The translations under genes were made by a program, and so were the position numbers. From contig OX393576.1 of assembly GCA_947652605.1 (NCBI GenBank), positions 64,332,966-64,396,965 on the forward strand: 64,000 nt of DNA, read 5' to 3'. Shown here piece after piece: positions 1-12,962 of this stretch. Positions within the stretch are counted from its first letter, which is position 1. Every line of letters begins with the position of its first letter. Under the pieces are notes generated by a model. That model saw only the letters and a list, made by a program, of their open reading frames with translations, had not been told where the DNA came from and ran no database searches. This DNA is from Elmis aenea. Its lineage: Eukaryota; Arthropoda; Insecta; Coleoptera; Elmidae.

Positions 1-828
1 AATGAAAACTAACGTTTAAATACACAATTAGTAACAAAAAATGTAGGAATTAAGTTTAGTTCATTAAAAAACGAACAGTTACTGTATTTTCATGAAAGGA
101 AAAAGCTCAAAAAAGATAACTGAGTATAAAAATGAAAGTTTAGGTTATGGGAATGGCAAAAATCCTAAACAGATTAACTTAATAAAAAGATAACAGAAGG
201 AAAAATGCAAATACTCTTAATTCTTAGCAGGATAAGATCAAATTAAAAATAAACGAGGATTTGCAGCGAGTCACAATAAGTTCCGAATAATATTTAATTG
301 TAAGCAGTGGCGAAAAGTGTGCGCCCCAATTATATTCGGTGTGACTGATAGAGCAGAATCCATTTTTAAAATCGCTAAAATTTATTTTAGCCTTCATAAA
401 TTTGCAACAAAGTCGTAGAAAAATGGTCGAGGATTCCATACCGTAAAAGGGTCATTTATGTGATAACGATAGCAAATAAAAAATAGTGTCCATAAAATTT
501 CATTGACCGCCTATAAAAATATTGAAGAGGGTCAGTGTGGTTCGCTTCCAGAAAATGCTATGAATTCTAAGTAAGCGTATACATTACGTTTGTGCTGAGG
601 TTAAATTTTTTAGAAATAAAACACTGAACATTATTGGACGAATATACAGCTCATTATTTATTAGCGGAAGACGTAAGGGGAACTTCCCGAATTCGACAAA
701 GATTGAGTTGCATTACGGGCCTATAAATTGAGTTTAGGCAGTTCTTGTATTGCGTCTAATATTTATTTCGGTTATCAAAACTAAAATAATTAAAAACTTT
801 ATTTATTTAATTAGTCGTAAGTCCTTCA
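1..828. other. AT-rich stretch, no gene seen
   Basis: Only short chance reading frames are present in this first stretch. I see no protein family, RNA gene or element termini. Confidence 0.6.
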
Positions 829-836
829 ACCGCCAG

Positions 837-1122
837 CAGTGGCGTAGCGACGGGGGGGCAAGGGGGGTATCGATGCCTCAGGCGCCAGTCTTGGGGGGCG
901 CCGCGAAGACAAAATATGTTTGCGTTTATTTTTCTTTTTTAAAGCCAGAAAACTAAAATGCCAATATAATTTTAAATTTTGCTCACATTTTCATTACAGT
1001 GTATTAGAATAAATAATACATTATTTTACTTGAAACTCACAAATTACAATAAAAATACGGCCTAGGGGGGAGGGCAAAAAAATTATATGCCCCGGGTGCC
1101 GTTTACCCTCGCTACGCCTCTG
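837..1122. mobile_element. hAT-type MITE, 286 bp
   Basis: The ends are inverted repeats: CAGTGGCGTAGCGA on the left and TCGCTACGCCTCTG on the right, 13 of 14 positions matching. The flanks are 8-bp duplications, ACCGCCAG (829-836) and ACCGTCAG (1123-1130), with one mismatch. An 8-bp duplication and CAG...CTG ends are hallmarks of the hAT superfamily. There is no transposase frame, so it depended on another element. G-runs just inside both ends make it GC-rich against its surroundings. Confidence 0.85.
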
Positions 1123-1130
1123 ACCGTCAG

Positions 1131-2603
1131 CTGTAGGACTGTTGTGCTGACTGTATGTACTTCCTAATAAAGCATTTTTAGGACAACCTTTCGTGCTCTT
1201 TCTTTATAAGTGGGTTAGATTTCACCAAATTTGTTGCTACTTATGCCAAGTCTGCTTATTCCGTGAGGTGCAAATTTTGGAGAAAATACCAGTGATTTAT
1301 ATATTTTTTGATATTCTAAGAGTAAAGAGTGGCAGTTTTTTTTTAAACACTGTGGGTGGCTCATTTTGTCTCAGTAGGGAGCTAAATTTGCAGTAGAGTA
1401 GAGCATCAAATATGCACTTTATTATCATGTGGGTCATGACTCATGAGCCACCCCTTGAATTTTAAAAAATCTAAGTTTTTTATGAAGATTGGAGTTCTGA
1501 GCTTTGTCAAACTATAGGGCATGCAGTTTGTATCCTTTCCTCCAATTTTCAGCACAAAAACTTTCAAGTTTTATAATGAAATGAAAAAATGTAAGAGACT
1601 TCGTGGAAAAATGGCTCAAATCACCCCACGCGACGGTACTATGTAGATCATCCTCGTCCCCCCACCTCCAGATTAAAGATTATTTTGATTGAAAACAGGT
1701 TAATGTCAATGTATGAATATAACCATTTATTAAACTAACTTGCGATTAAATACTCACATTTAATGATTTTATAATAACGACTGAAAGTAATTTTTTTGAT
1801 TTCTCAAAAACATGAAAACGTGACATATCAACTTCTGCCATAACGCCACAGATATGATATTGCCTCCTTTTTGTATTTATGTAGCATTGAACTTCTTCGT
1901 GAAAGCTGAAACATCAGCTACAGAAATAGTTGTGAAGAGTTTATTGCCACCACAGATAATTTGAAAAACTTTTAAATAGGTTAAAACGCAAACTATTAAA
2001 TATCTTGAAACAAATAAAAGTAGCATTATACTACTGTCAATAAAACGGTTCATATACAGTATAACTTATGAAGTAAAACTTATGAAGACAACTGTAAAGT
2101 TGGATATTAACCTGAAAAATAGTTTTTCGCGTCTCGTCTCGTATTTCTGCACGAGCAGATCAGGTTTACCGAAACGATCGCCGAAGCGCTCTTCTAAACA
2201 ACTTTACTTTCGCTCCATATAACATTACATCCGTTTCCAGAATACCTTGCGGGACAAGTCTGCTTCGCTACGCTCATTAGCAACAAAACAAACGAAGGAC
2301 AGGGAAACGCGGGGTACAATCTTATTGATGTTCCCCACTACGGACTAATGACAACCTTTGAGCGACTTCCCCAGAAATAAGTGATAATGAAAATGTTGAA
2401 AACAAAACAAAGCACTTGACAAGGCAAGATCAAACATTGAAATAATTAACATTTATTTAATCCACGTTTCAGTACTGTCGACATCAAACGTCTAAATAAT
2501 AAATTTATTAAAATAAAATAACTCTCAATGATATTTTCACACAATGTAATGCTTTTAAATAAGCAATAATTTAATCTTTACAACCTTTGTGTACACCCTA
2601 CAC
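1131..2603. other. no gene seen; small hairpin near 1350-1455
   Basis: Mostly AT-rich. GTGGGTGGCTCAT near 1351 can pair with ATGAGCCACCC near 1442, leaving a loop of about 80 bases. The stretch 2120-2360 is richer in G and C but has no long frame and no recognised family. Confidence 0.5.
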
Positions 2604-3698
2604 CAGTGGTTTTCAACCGGTGTTCCGGGAAACACTCGCGAAGAGTTCGGAAGTCTTTCGCGAACAGTTTGGAAGTGTTACGCGAACATTTTTAAGCAAT
2701 TGTGTTTAGCGATGGAGGCAAAACACGAAAACTTACTTCTTCATACCGAAGTCAGATGGTTATCTCGGGAAAAGATGCTTTCTCGTGTGCTAGAATTAAG
2801 AAAAGAATTGCTTTCTTTTTGAGAAAACGAAAAAAAATCGTTCGTGCAAGATCTTAAAAAAATAATCAGTGGTGTGCCCTGTTGGGAGGCAGTGCGAGCA
2901 TACAGGGTAAAAATAAAAATATTTTAACCTCTACGGCCAAATTGTCTGTTTTCCACAAAAAAAATTATACTTTGGAAAAAACTAGCAGCAGAAAAAAATT
3001 GTAGATGTTTTCATCCGTGTTTAGTTTCTTTAGTATTAGAACATTTGTCGTTATTAGAAAACAACATGATAAAATATTTTTCATCGCTCAAAACAGAGAA
3101 ATACGACTGAATTAGGAATGCATTCGCTTCAAGCGAAATATTCAGTAATTGTGAACTTAATTTGACAGATGAAGGAGACCTGATATCCTTGTCATCTGAC
3201 CGTAGTTTAAAAATTAAACATGCCGAAATATCTCTTGATAAATTTTGGATACCTCTTCAACAGGCATACCCAACAATATCCAAAAAAGCTATTAAAATTT
3301 AATTTTTTTATACATCATATATAAGCGAAATAGGATTTATTTTCTACTTTGACTAATATAAGAACAAAAAAATGGAAGGAATAGAAAATTTAGGAAAAGA
3401 GATGAGAGTAGCATTGTCCTGTATAAGACCTAACATTGAAGAGAAATGATGCCAAAAATCAAGCACAAATTTCCCATTAAATAGTATACTCAAGTTACGA
3501 CTTTTTCTTTTATAAATTTAATTTGTTTTTTGTCTTGCCAATAACATTAACAAATATTAAAATGTAAATATAAAGATGGTGTGATAACATATTATTATAC
3601 TGATTAACGCGCTTTTTTTTCTATATTATTTCAAATGTTCCGTCAAAAGTTTTTGTTCACAAAAGTGTTCCGCGGTATCCAAAAGGTTAATTATTCTG
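2604..3698 (+). mobile_element. internally deleted hAT transposon (ZBED-like transposase)
   Basis: The left end starts CAGTGGTTTTCAACC, a common hAT terminus in animals. The right end, near 3698, carries a degraded inverse (TTCCGCGG, then GGTTAATTATTCTG). Only about 75 bases separate the left terminus from sequence encoding the middle of the transposase, so the N-terminal half is deleted. I see no matching 8-bp duplication, so the right boundary is uncertain. Confidence 0.6.
2678..3465 (+). pseudogene. hAT transposase remnant (ZBED5/SCAND3-like)
   Basis: Broken frames encode recognisable blocks of the GTF2IRD2/ZBED-type hAT transposase in order. The first block, near 2690-2820, includes LLLHTEVRWLSREKMLSRV. 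The second, near 3065-3300, includes SLKTEKYD, a stop, RNAF, then FWIPLQQAYPTISKKAIKI. The third, near 3375-3455, resembles the C-terminal hAT dimerisation tail (ALSCIRPNIE). Stops and frameshifts separate the blocks, and the BED finger and N-terminal catalytic region are missing, so it cannot encode an active enzyme. Assignment rests on motif resemblance. Confidence 0.7.
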
Positions 3699-5325
3699 TA
3701 AAATAATTAAAACTGGTCACATTTAAGAAAAATATTTGGACCAAAAATACCTAATAAAGTTTGACACACAATGTAAATAGTCTAATTTTTCTCTGGACAA
3801 ACTAACACCATTTTTAAGTGGACCTGTTCAGTCTGATTCCTGTGTCGTTTTGTTGTTAAAATGAACACTGAGTGTAGTTTGAAATATGCTACCACCTTAA
3901 AACTAGTACACTGAACAATAAATGTTACAATTCTAATAGCTTGTTAGTCGTACTACTTCACTAACTTCATAAAAGTAAATTTTTATTGTTGTTGCTATTT
4001 TTTATTAATTTATCAATTTTTAATTGTTGCCGTTTTTCGCACAAAGCGAAATTCACCCGGTGGTCGAAAGGAACAATACCCTCCGAAACAGTTAGAACAA
4101 TAAAAATCCTTTCGGCCAATAATATGCTTTTATAAAACGATTCCATTTATGAATTGTTTCGCGTTTGGAGCGCAAAGTGCTGGGATATGAAAGCACCGAA
4201 CACCACGAGATAGCGAAAAAGAATTATTCGACCATAAATTCTATGACCAACCCTTTTCTATACTAAATAAAAATGCTCGCCATATGAAATATAAAGCGCA
4301 CAAAAGAGTAAAGAGGGTGGAACGACAAATCTATGTGCCTTGTTGTAAAAAATATGTTTTTATGGATCTGCACAGACCACTAAATAGCAAATTAAACTGT
4401 ATTTTATCATGCACACGACAAAATAAATTAAAAAGCAGACAAACTGATAAGCTAAAAAACTCTTTTAAGTGTTTCGAAACGTTTTTGTACCCGCGCTACG
4501 GAAAATACAATCTACAAAGACTAAATACGTTAGTATTTATGTTCCTAACTACACATGCAAGAAACAAAGTGTGCTTTAAGAAATAATAAGATCACTGAGG
4601 ATGAATATTGTGAAGGATATTAATTATAATCCCTTAAAAGATTTTTATTACGCAAATGTAAAAATCATCTTGCTGTGGGTAATGTTTACTAGGAAAACGG
4701 TGTAAGAACATTTATGCCCAAAAACAAATCAAAACTGGTAAAGTCAATTACCAAAAATATGATGAATAAATTTACATGTAGGTATTTCAATTCATAGAAA
4801 CCTGGGGAAAACTATCACAATTTTTAAATCAACTAAAGTGCACATACTTAAATATCTCGAAACGAAGTACAACGGACTTAACACAAATTTCACAATTAAC
4901 GGTCTATATATTTATACACACATTTCATTTCGCAGGCAGAAGTCATCTATAGAACATGACACATCGATTAAAACCAAGTTTTTCAACTTTGCCGCAACAA
5001 GTGTCAGAATTTTTGCTCAAGCCAAGGCATCACTTTTAAACGAAGAGTACATATAACATTATCCTGATCATGATTAATAGTTTACCATGTTCGATGCGGA
5101 AGAGCTTAGGGAAAAAGCGATACCTTCCAAGTTGGTATATCCGAGAGAGATTTCCGCGCTTAATCAAATCCGGGCAACACTTCATCAACAACGCGAATTT
5201 TTTCAAACTCGATTCAAACGTAACCTAATTCTTAAAACGAAAATATTGCATTGTTTAATTTTCTGGCAACACTTATAGTAGTTTTACACAATAATGTCTA
5301 ATCGCGATATTGAAAATCAAACACA
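3699..5325. other. no supported gene
   Basis: AT-rich, with frames of 63-100 codons at 4284-4586, 4838-5056 and 5087-5278. They show no domain, repeat or codon pattern that I recognise and are probably chance. Confidence 0.45.
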
Positions 5326-6590
5326 TTGATTTTTAATGCTGCGATTAGACTAAAATATGTACCGGCAAATTGGAAAGTAGAAGAAGTGATTATGCCGCCA
5401 AAACCTGGTAAACCTCCACACGATGTCAAATCATATAGGCCAATTTCTCTTTTGACTATAATATCAAAGTTGTTCGAAAAATTAATACCTAAACGATTAA
5501 AACCAATCATTCAAAATGCAACACTGATTCCTCCTGATCATCAATTCGGATTCAGACCTAAACACTCAACAATAGATCAAGTACACCGTATTACCGATAT
5601 AATAGAAAAAGCACTTGAAGAAAAGAATGCCTGTTCAGCCCTATTTCTTGATGTCGCACAAGCCTTCGACAAAGTGTGGCATGAAGGATTAACTTAACAA
5701 AATATTGCCCTACCAATATGTACAAATTTTAACTTCCTACATTTCTAATAGACTTTTTAGAGTAAAACAAGGGGAAGCCTATTCGGAATTGAAAGAAATA
5801 CAAGCAGGAGTGCCACAGGGGAATGTCCTTGGACCTGTCTTGTATCTACTCTACACCAGTGATATACCAAAACTGAATCAAGTGAAATTAGCTACATTCG
5901 CGGACGATACAGCATTGCTAGCAACAGGTAAAACAGATATAATTTCCACCCAAAAACTACAAACAGCTAGTGATACCATACACGAATTGACCAATAAGTG
6001 GAAATTTAAACTAAATGAAACGAAATCAGTTCATATCAACTTTACAAATTAAAGATTGAGAAACTCTCCAGCAATAACAATTAATGAAACCATTATCCCA
6101 CACGCAAACACTGCAAAATATCTTGGTATGACTCTGGATGCTAAATTAAGGTGGAAAGAACATATTAAGAAAGAAGAAAAGGAGTTTAAAATTAAAATCG
6201 TGCAATACAGATGGCTTTGGTAAATATTCCAAACTGTCATTATACAACAAAATTTTGATTTACAAACAAATTATTAGACCCACATGGTTGTATGGCCAAT
6301 ACAACTATGGGGGTGTGCAAAAATTACAAATATACGTAAGATACAAACTTTCCAAAATAAGGTGTTACATGAAATGCCTTTACGCTCCCTGGTTTATTAG
6401 AAATGCCGACCTTCATCAAGACTTGGGCATCTTAACCGTTGAAGAAGAAATCAAAAGATTTGCAAAGAAGCATTAAGTCAGGCTTCAACTACACGAAAAT
6501 GCAGAAGTTCTCCAGCTGCTAGACAACCAGAACCTATGTCGAAGACTGAAGAGAACCAAACCGTTCGAACTTTCCAAGTGATTTGTGTAA
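5326..6590 (+). pseudogene. Jockey-like non-LTR retrotransposon reverse transcriptase, truncated
   Basis: Translation gives the reverse transcriptase core in order: a WKVEEVIMPPKPGKPP block and SYRPISLL at 5360-5450, QFGFRPKHSTIDQVHRI near 5545, the first catalytic block LDVAQAFDKVWHEGL near 5650-5694, GVPQGNVLGP near 5806, and FADDTALL near 5896, which holds the catalytic aspartate pair. The thumb block KYLGMTLDAKLRWKEHI follows near 6115, then a C-terminal segment with WLYGQYNYGG near 6290. A stop or frameshift near 5698 and more near 6050 and 6220 break the frame. The endonuclease and early fingers are absent, as expected for 5' truncation during target-primed reverse transcription. The motif style fits the Jockey clade. 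Confidence 0.85.
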
Positions 6591-7730
6591 AAGCAGAGCA
6601 TTGTGCAAGTGTTAGTCTATATATTTCCTTAAGGATAACAAAGACAACTAAAATACGTCGCTGGACTGATTTTAGCTAAGTAACTTATATTTAAGATTTA
6701 ACAGATACAAACTAATGGTTGGTCTTACTTCTAGACCAGTTTTAGTGTTCAAACACCTAGTGTTTTAATTGAAAAAAAAAACTTTGATAACAACCTAAAC
6801 TTTTAAAAGAACTTGCAGGACTTTTCAACTGAAAAATCCTAACTATTATTGAGAAAGATATTTTTTTAAAGTATTTTTTTCAACCTAATAAGTACTAAAA
6901 TGACAAAAAAAACTTAATTTAATATAAAAATTTTAGTAGAAACGTAAATAAGATATTACTACAAAGTAGGTATATGTGATAAATTAATTCTATTGGTCTA
7001 ATTTAAAATACAATATAAAAATTCTGACCAAACTATAACATTAAAAATAACTAATATTTATTTAAAAAACAGTACAAAATTTTGAAGATATTTCCTTGTT
7101 TCTGACTATACCTTAATAGAACAACTTCGGTAATGGGTAATCATTTTGCCTTTTAAATAATCGTCAACCCAAATTTGATAAACTTAATCCAAAGTAAACG
7201 GACTCTTAAGCAAACGATGCTTACATAGTAACAACTTAATAAAGACGAAAATATGGCATTTAGCAAGTTGTAATTATAAAAGCTAATGTACATCGATAAA
7301 AAATGTAAATCATTGCCATGCTGCTACTATTTATTACGAAGTCCTAAAAGCTACTATAAAGGTCAGCTATGTATACAGTATTATGTAAATTTATGATAAT
7401 TATGCAATTTTCCGCCATCGCCTTTTGAAGCTACGAAACTAAGTTTAATAGTACAAAGTACATATACATCAGATTTTATTTTCAAACATTAATGCCAAGG
7501 CAGTGGGTTTGTTTACCAAAACATTTTTGTCGATGTAGGTAAAAACTTACCAATTGATTTTCTTTAGAATGTTAAGACGACTTACCTGTAACAAAGAATA
7601 AAATTAGAACATATAAAAAATATTGACAATAAATAATAAAAAACACTAATTATCTACTGAGAAACAGGAAGGTAAAAATGTTCGTAAGGAGACAATTCTT
7701 TGTAGAAATATTTTAATTAATATCTACATA
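6591..7730. other. LINE 3' tail, then AT-rich DNA without a gene
   Basis: The Jockey-like copy appears to run on to an A-run at 6772-6782, the likely poly(A) end. I found no clear target-site duplication. From there to 7730 I see only AT-rich sequence. Confidence 0.5.
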
Positions 7731-8182
7731 CGAGGTCTGTTCAAAAAATAACCGAACTTGCGATATTGTGCGGCAACTGATATTCTCAGCGACGTCCGGT
7801 TGGCAGCGCTGCATTCGTTGTAATCTCCCGAATAACTTAATTTTTTCCGTTTGCTCACCGTTTTTTTCGATTTTGATAGCGTTGTGAATTTTGAATTTCT
7901 GTCCAGAGGGCAAACAATCAACCGTCATTACTACGGTGTGTTGAAAAGGTTGCGAGAAAAAATTCGCAAGAAAATACAAGCGTTGCGGCGCGACAATTCA
8001 TGATTCCTCCACCACGACAGTTTTGGTAATTTAACCGTTTCTTCATCTTAAATATTAACCGAGATACCCATACAATACCATCGAATTTGGACCACCCTTA
8101 AAGGAGATAAAGACCAATAAGTTGTAAATAATATAAAATGAATGTTTTACAAAAAGTTCGGTTATTTTTTGAACAGACCTCG
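7731..8182 (+). mobile_element. deleted mariner with 31-bp inverted ends
   Basis: The ends are near-perfect inverted repeats, starting CGAGGTCTGTTCAAAAAATA and finishing with its complement, flanked by TA (7729-7730, 8183-8184), the mariner target. At 452 bp it is about a third of full length and keeps only a short piece of transposase. The terminus resembles the mori-type mariners of insects (inference from end sequence). Confidence 0.85.
7896..8018 (+). pseudogene. mariner transposase fragment with second catalytic Asp block
   Basis: One frame reads FLSRGQTINRHYYGVLKRL, REKIRKK, RRDNS, a stop, then FLHHD. This matches the mariner transposase block just before and including the second catalytic aspartate (usual form WxLHHDNAPAH). 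A TGA replaces the tryptophan-like position before FLHHD. The first and third catalytic aspartates are missing, so the fragment is non-functional. Confidence 0.75.
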
Positions 8183-9087
8183 TATATGTGTACTTCAAAT
8201 AAATTACTTAAATCTATTGACCTTTTTTTTAGTAATGTATATTAGAAGGTATTAATGAAAGTTTCGCTTACTACATCTAAACAAACTCTAGATCTTCAAA
8301 AGTTTATATGCGGCATTGCTTTAATCTAAATCTTTATAGGGAAAGCAGTCTCTTATCTTAGCATATCGTCAAACCTGCAGCGATAAATCGAACTCTTGAA
8401 TTTTCCCGTATATTACGTAATCGGATCAACTTTTGCAAAAATCGTTACGATAGTAACGCCCTTCATTATTTGTCTACCGAATCATTGAATGCCTTGAACC
8501 AAGTAGCATTTAGGTATGATACAAAGTAAGAAATTGATGATTAACGAAACCAATTATTTTGTGAGCTTAAGTATAAGTTAATTAAAATTAGTACATGATG
8601 ATATACAGTATGAAAAGCAATACTTACAAGACTCGACAGTATTGTTGAAGTGCTCTATTCCGTGTACTGTCATTTAACTAATTAAATTCAATCATGCATT
8701 AAGTCTAAATCACTTTGTTTTAATGTAATTAGTGCTTAAGCGAATGACAACGGGATGAACTTTATAGTTTCAGATTAAATCCTACGGCGCATTAAAATTC
8801 AGCTAAATTTCTGTTACAGACAAAAGGCATTAAAAAATTAAAACGTAATTTGAAACGTTTTTAATTAGTCCTCAGTTAATAACAAACGCATACGAATAGA
8901 AAAGGAAATATATATAATACGAATAAATCATTTAAGGTTTGTCTCGAGCATTTAAAAATTTTCTGTATTACGTAAGTTAGAAATGAACCGAAAAATTAGT
9001 TTTCCATTGGTTATTTACAACGATTTGACAAATTTTATCAATTGGATTTGTATTTCTTAAAATTATCTGCTTATACATATGTATATA
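8183..9087. other. AT-rich, no gene seen
   Basis: No frame, inverted end or RNA gene could be supported here. Confidence 0.5.
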
Positions 9088-10055
9088 CAGGGTGGACCAA
9101 ATTCGACTTTTTTACGAATAATCTCGGTTACCGTAATATTTAGCAAAAATCTGATATTGGTTCCCTTGTAATTTGTTTTGAGAGAAGAACGTCTATGTAA
9201 TCAGATTTTTTATATCGCTCTGCATTTTGGCACAACAGACGAAAAGTGAAATTTCATCATTTATTATTATTTACAATAACTTCTTCATTTATTAAAATAG
9301 AACTAAATGTGATAAAGGTTTTTTATACAGATTTTTATGCTTAATTTAAAAACCAAATAGTTTTTTAGCGACCTTGCCTGTCGGGATATAAAGTAAACTT
9401 ATATTTTTTTTAACAGAAACCCTAGTTGGCCATTACTATATGATCAAGAACTCTTTTAGCTTTTAAAAATATATAGTTTTATATATTGGTTGCAAAAATT
9501 AACCGAGATATGGCCAATTTTGTAAAAATTCGATCATCAAAGTTTGCCATTGCTTCGTAAACATGTGATGGTTGCAATTAAATATTAAACAGCTTAACGT
9601 CATTCACGGCACTTTTTGATGAATTCTGTTTTTAGTTTAAATATCAAAATAAATACATTAAACCCTATATTATTGAAAGAGGAAAAAAGTCTTTTTCATG
9701 AGGTCATGGCCAACTATAGTTTCCATTTAAAAAGGTTACAAGTTTGGATTTTATCTACGAATTTAAACAATATTTATACAAATAAATGTTTTCATTTTAC
9801 AGTGCGTAAGAGAATCTAAAAGTTTTCCCCAAAAAAAAAATTGTACCATCAAGTATAACCGAGTTATTTACGATTTAAAAAATGGCCCATTTTGATTTTT
9901 GTTTATTATCTAGCGTGCCATGAAACTTTTTTAAAACATTAAAGCATCACTGCATAGGTCTCAGAAAGGGGAACAATTTGTCTAATTTAAACATCTTTGT
10001 AGCTCTTACCGTTTACGAGATCCCAATAGTGGTCACTTCTTTGTGGACCACCCTG
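9088..10055. mobile_element. CAGGGTGGACC element, 968 bp
   Basis: Inverted ends are CAGGGTGGACCAAATTCG on the left and GGACCACCCTG on the right, flanked by TA on both sides (9086-9087, 10056-10057). Inside the left end is CTCGGTTACCGTAA and inside the right end CTTACCGTTTACGAGATCCC, the same subterminal theme as other elements in the window. No transposase frame is seen. TA duplication suggests a Tc1/mariner-type mechanism, but the superfamily is not proven. Confidence 0.7.
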
Positions 10056-10279
10056 TATATAACTTATAAAAATGTAACTTAAAACTTTGAGATTCACAAT
10101 TATTCAGCTAGAAACTACAAAGAATTAAAATTTTCTATTTTACAAAAAATTGCAAGTTAATAACGATCTATCAAGCAGGGTTCATAATCAAACTAATTTT
10201 GTGCGGTTTAGACATGATCTCAGTGATTTTAATAAAATAAAACTTTTAATTTTATAATATTAAAGTGTGTACAATTACA

Positions 10280-10649
10280 CAGTGTGTCCAAAAGGTATGG
10301 AATATGCTATTATATCTCATTAAATTTTCTGAATAGAAGTTGTTTAGTACTTAGTTTTCCACCATAAAACAAAATTAATTTTTTTTTTTCGAATAACAAA
10401 AGCGCAATGTAAAACAATTGAATTTTTTTAAATGGCAAAGAAAAAAAATCTCTATCAAATGAGTATAATATAGGGGTACCTTGTCGTTTAAAAAAAAAAT
10501 CAATTCTTTTTCATTGCGCTGTTGTCATTCGAAAACAAAAATTTTGTCTTATGGTGGAAAACTAAGTACCAAACAACTTTTATTCAAAACAGTTTTTCCT
10601 AAAGTGGATATTTATTGAGATATATAGCATGTTCGATACCTACACACTG
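10280..10649. mobile_element. foldback MITE of the CAGTGTGTCC family, 370 bp
   Basis: The two halves are long imperfect inverted repeats of about 170 bp: CAGTGTGTCCAAAAGGTATG at the left and CGATACCTACACACTG at the right. The arms share AAAACTAAGTACCAAACAAC and CATTGCGCT blocks. A TA follows the right end. The same arms occur at 34.2-34.7 kb and 60.3-60.7 kb, where they enclose transposase coding sequence, so this is a non-autonomous relative. Confidence 0.75.
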
Positions 10650-11191
10650 TATAATTGTAAAATAATTAGCCAAAAATTCTAAAAATATCATGATTATTGT
10701 TTTTGAAATCTACCTATTAATTTTCAGTTTTAAACTGGTTAATTCAACATTGAAAAATATTTGAATGCTTTCAAGTTTGCATGTTTTAGCCTATAAGCAG
10801 ACTGGTGTACCTACTCTTATTTTTAGAAATATCAATGGTAAGGAATCAATGTTACTATCACTTCCTTTTAAGGCATATTTATCACAAAGTCTTCAACCAA
10901 AAAGCACTTTCAGTTAAGCAATATTACACAAGATTTTATACTCCTCTTTCTTATTTCTTTCAAATGCATGCTAGTACACAACTTAAGTGCCATCAAGCGG
11001 TTATGTTGTGTAAGAGATAGGAGCAAAGAGGGAAATAGAATCGTGCTTAAATGGCGGAGGCGCCGTTTTCGACATCTGGCAATGACAGTTTCTAGGAGTA
11101 ATCGCTTCGGATTGTTTGAGAGGCGGATATCCGTAAACCTATAGTTAACACATACACGCGTAATTGTGTGGTCACAAGCAATCAACATCGT

Positions 11192-11320
11192 CGGAACGTG
11201 TTAAACAATTCACGTCAAATCATCACCAATATTTATCAAAATGGCAATGAAGAGATTGTTAACGCAACAGTACTGAAACAGATAGGGCCGCCGAGTGCAT
11301 GTGAGCCGGCCTTGTCCAAA
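11192..11320 (+). pseudogene. possible helix-turn-helix start fragment
   Basis: One frame reads RNVLNNSRQIITNIYQNGNE and continues for about 20 codons. The LNNSRQIITNIY run resembles the first helix seen at the start of insect transposase-like or DDE-related proteins. It is short, lacks a clear start, and no catalytic domain follows. The match may be chance, so the call is tentative. The region around it (11040-11340) is richer in G and C than its flanks. Confidence 0.25.
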
Positions 11321-12823
11321 CATTAAAAAACCACCCCCGCCAATCCTGAATGTACATGTAGAACATTTTTGTAATTATTATATACATTTATTACAGTATA
11401 AAGAATAATAAGACAAAACAAAACAAATATATCGTATATGAAAAGTAAAATATAAAATTATACCTACTACATATGTGTTTAAAAGAATGAACAGTACAAC
11501 AAGATAAGTTTGATGGACCTGATATATCTAATAATGATAAAACGAACCACACCATAATGTCACCAGAAGCTTGTCTTGCAATTAAAGAAAATTTTGATTC
11601 TGATTCAATGAACCCGAAACTTTGAATTAACTGTCTACTTTAATGTCAGCGATGCAAGTACTTGGCCAAAATATATAATGAGTCAATAAATAATGCTAAA
11701 AAATTTGTTTCGCGATTTTAGGCACCACAATATCATGAATTACAAAAGATTTGTATAGTCAAAATAGCGCAATAAAAATTTTAAACTTAACCACGACATA
11801 AGTAAATTAAAAGAATGGAGTGATAAAGATCTATTAAAACACTGCAAAGATTAACACATAAAAGCGACAATAAATATTCGGACGATAGCGATTTGACGGT
11901 ACGACTTTGGTCTCACTAAGTTTTAAACTGTATTTATAAACACAAATTAACAGAAACATTTCCAAATACTGCGTGTTTATTAACCGCTACCCCTACTCGT
12001 AGCTTCCGGGGAAATTAATTTTTAAACCTTAAATTAATAAAAACAATAAGAATGTCCATAGAACCTTTACGAGGATAAGTATGTAATAAATAAAATATCG
12101 TAGGTATTAAAGTTTGAACGTTCGACTGCAACTATTTTAAGAATGCGTAAAAACGGCTTAAAATTTGTAGATTTAAATTACCAGGAAAATAAAAGGGATT
12201 GGTCAAAATAGAAAAGTCTTTAAACCGCAAAACAAATGTTTGGAAAAATAGAGTCTTAAAAATACGTTTTTTCACTACTAGTAATATAGCGTAGCATTAT
12301 GACGTATATTAGAATGCCGTGAAATTCAATTTCTCTACCTATGCATGGTTACAGGTAAACAATTTTTCATTATTAACCACTGGTGAATAATGAACAAATT
12401 TATATTTTTTGATAATGCTGTTGTAGTTTTAAAGAAAAAAAAATTATAGGACGATTTAGTATGATAAAGAAATTCTCTTTATTGGTATTTTAGCATTTAA
12501 AACGTTGTTTAAATAAATTAATTTAATTTTAAAAACTTTGGTGTATTTAAATAACACGACTTTCGCGCCGAAATAAATGACGGTTGTCAATATCCACACG
12601 GTCGATTGACACAACGTAAAAAAGAAAAGTTTTAATAATGTCAGTATTTTAGATGAAACCATCGCTTAAAAACAATGTTTTTTAATAACAATAGTGATTT
12701 AGCAAGATGAGTAACACGCAGATTCAATATTTCTATAGAATAGATAGGTACTTAACTTTTTATATTTTAGGTTAGAAAGTGCGTGCATAACATAAATGGG
12801 TTTGTCTTACTAGTAGTGAAAAA
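11321..12823. other. AT-rich, no gene seen
   Basis: No supported frame, terminal repeat or RNA gene was found in this interval. Confidence 0.5.
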
Positions 12824-12962
12824 AATAGTATATACACCACGGTAGAGAAGTCTTATAGCCTTCGGGCCCTTAGATCCCTCGGCGCTTCGCGCCTCGCGAT
12901 CTAATCTGAGCCCTCAGGCTATAATAGTTGACTTCTCTACCTTGGTATATAATATACTATTT
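12824..12962. repeat. 139-bp GC-rich-centre hairpin element
   Basis: The ends AATAGTATATA and TATAATATACTATT are complementary. Inside them GGTAGAGAAGTC pairs with GACTTCTCTACC, then TATAGCCT with AGGCTATA, then TTAGATC with GATCTAA, around the self-complementary centre GGCGCTTCGCGCC. The whole unit can fold into one long cruciform. It has no coding capacity and looks like a foldback MITE, though I saw no second copy here. Confidence 0.7.

Noticed and set aside
1351..1455. GTGGGTGGCTCAT hairpin as an element
   Set aside because: Only about 11-13 paired bases with a long loop and no target duplication.
2120..2360. GC-richer stretch as a host exon
   Set aside because: No open frame with sensible splice sites and no protein similarity noticed.
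4284..4586. 100-codon open frame as a gene
   Set aside because: No domain or family resemblance, AT-driven codons, and no supporting promoter or splice context; likely chance.
12824..12962. CRISPR-like or bacterial hairpin
   Set aside because: Single palindrome without spaced direct repeats; context is a eukaryotic repeat region.
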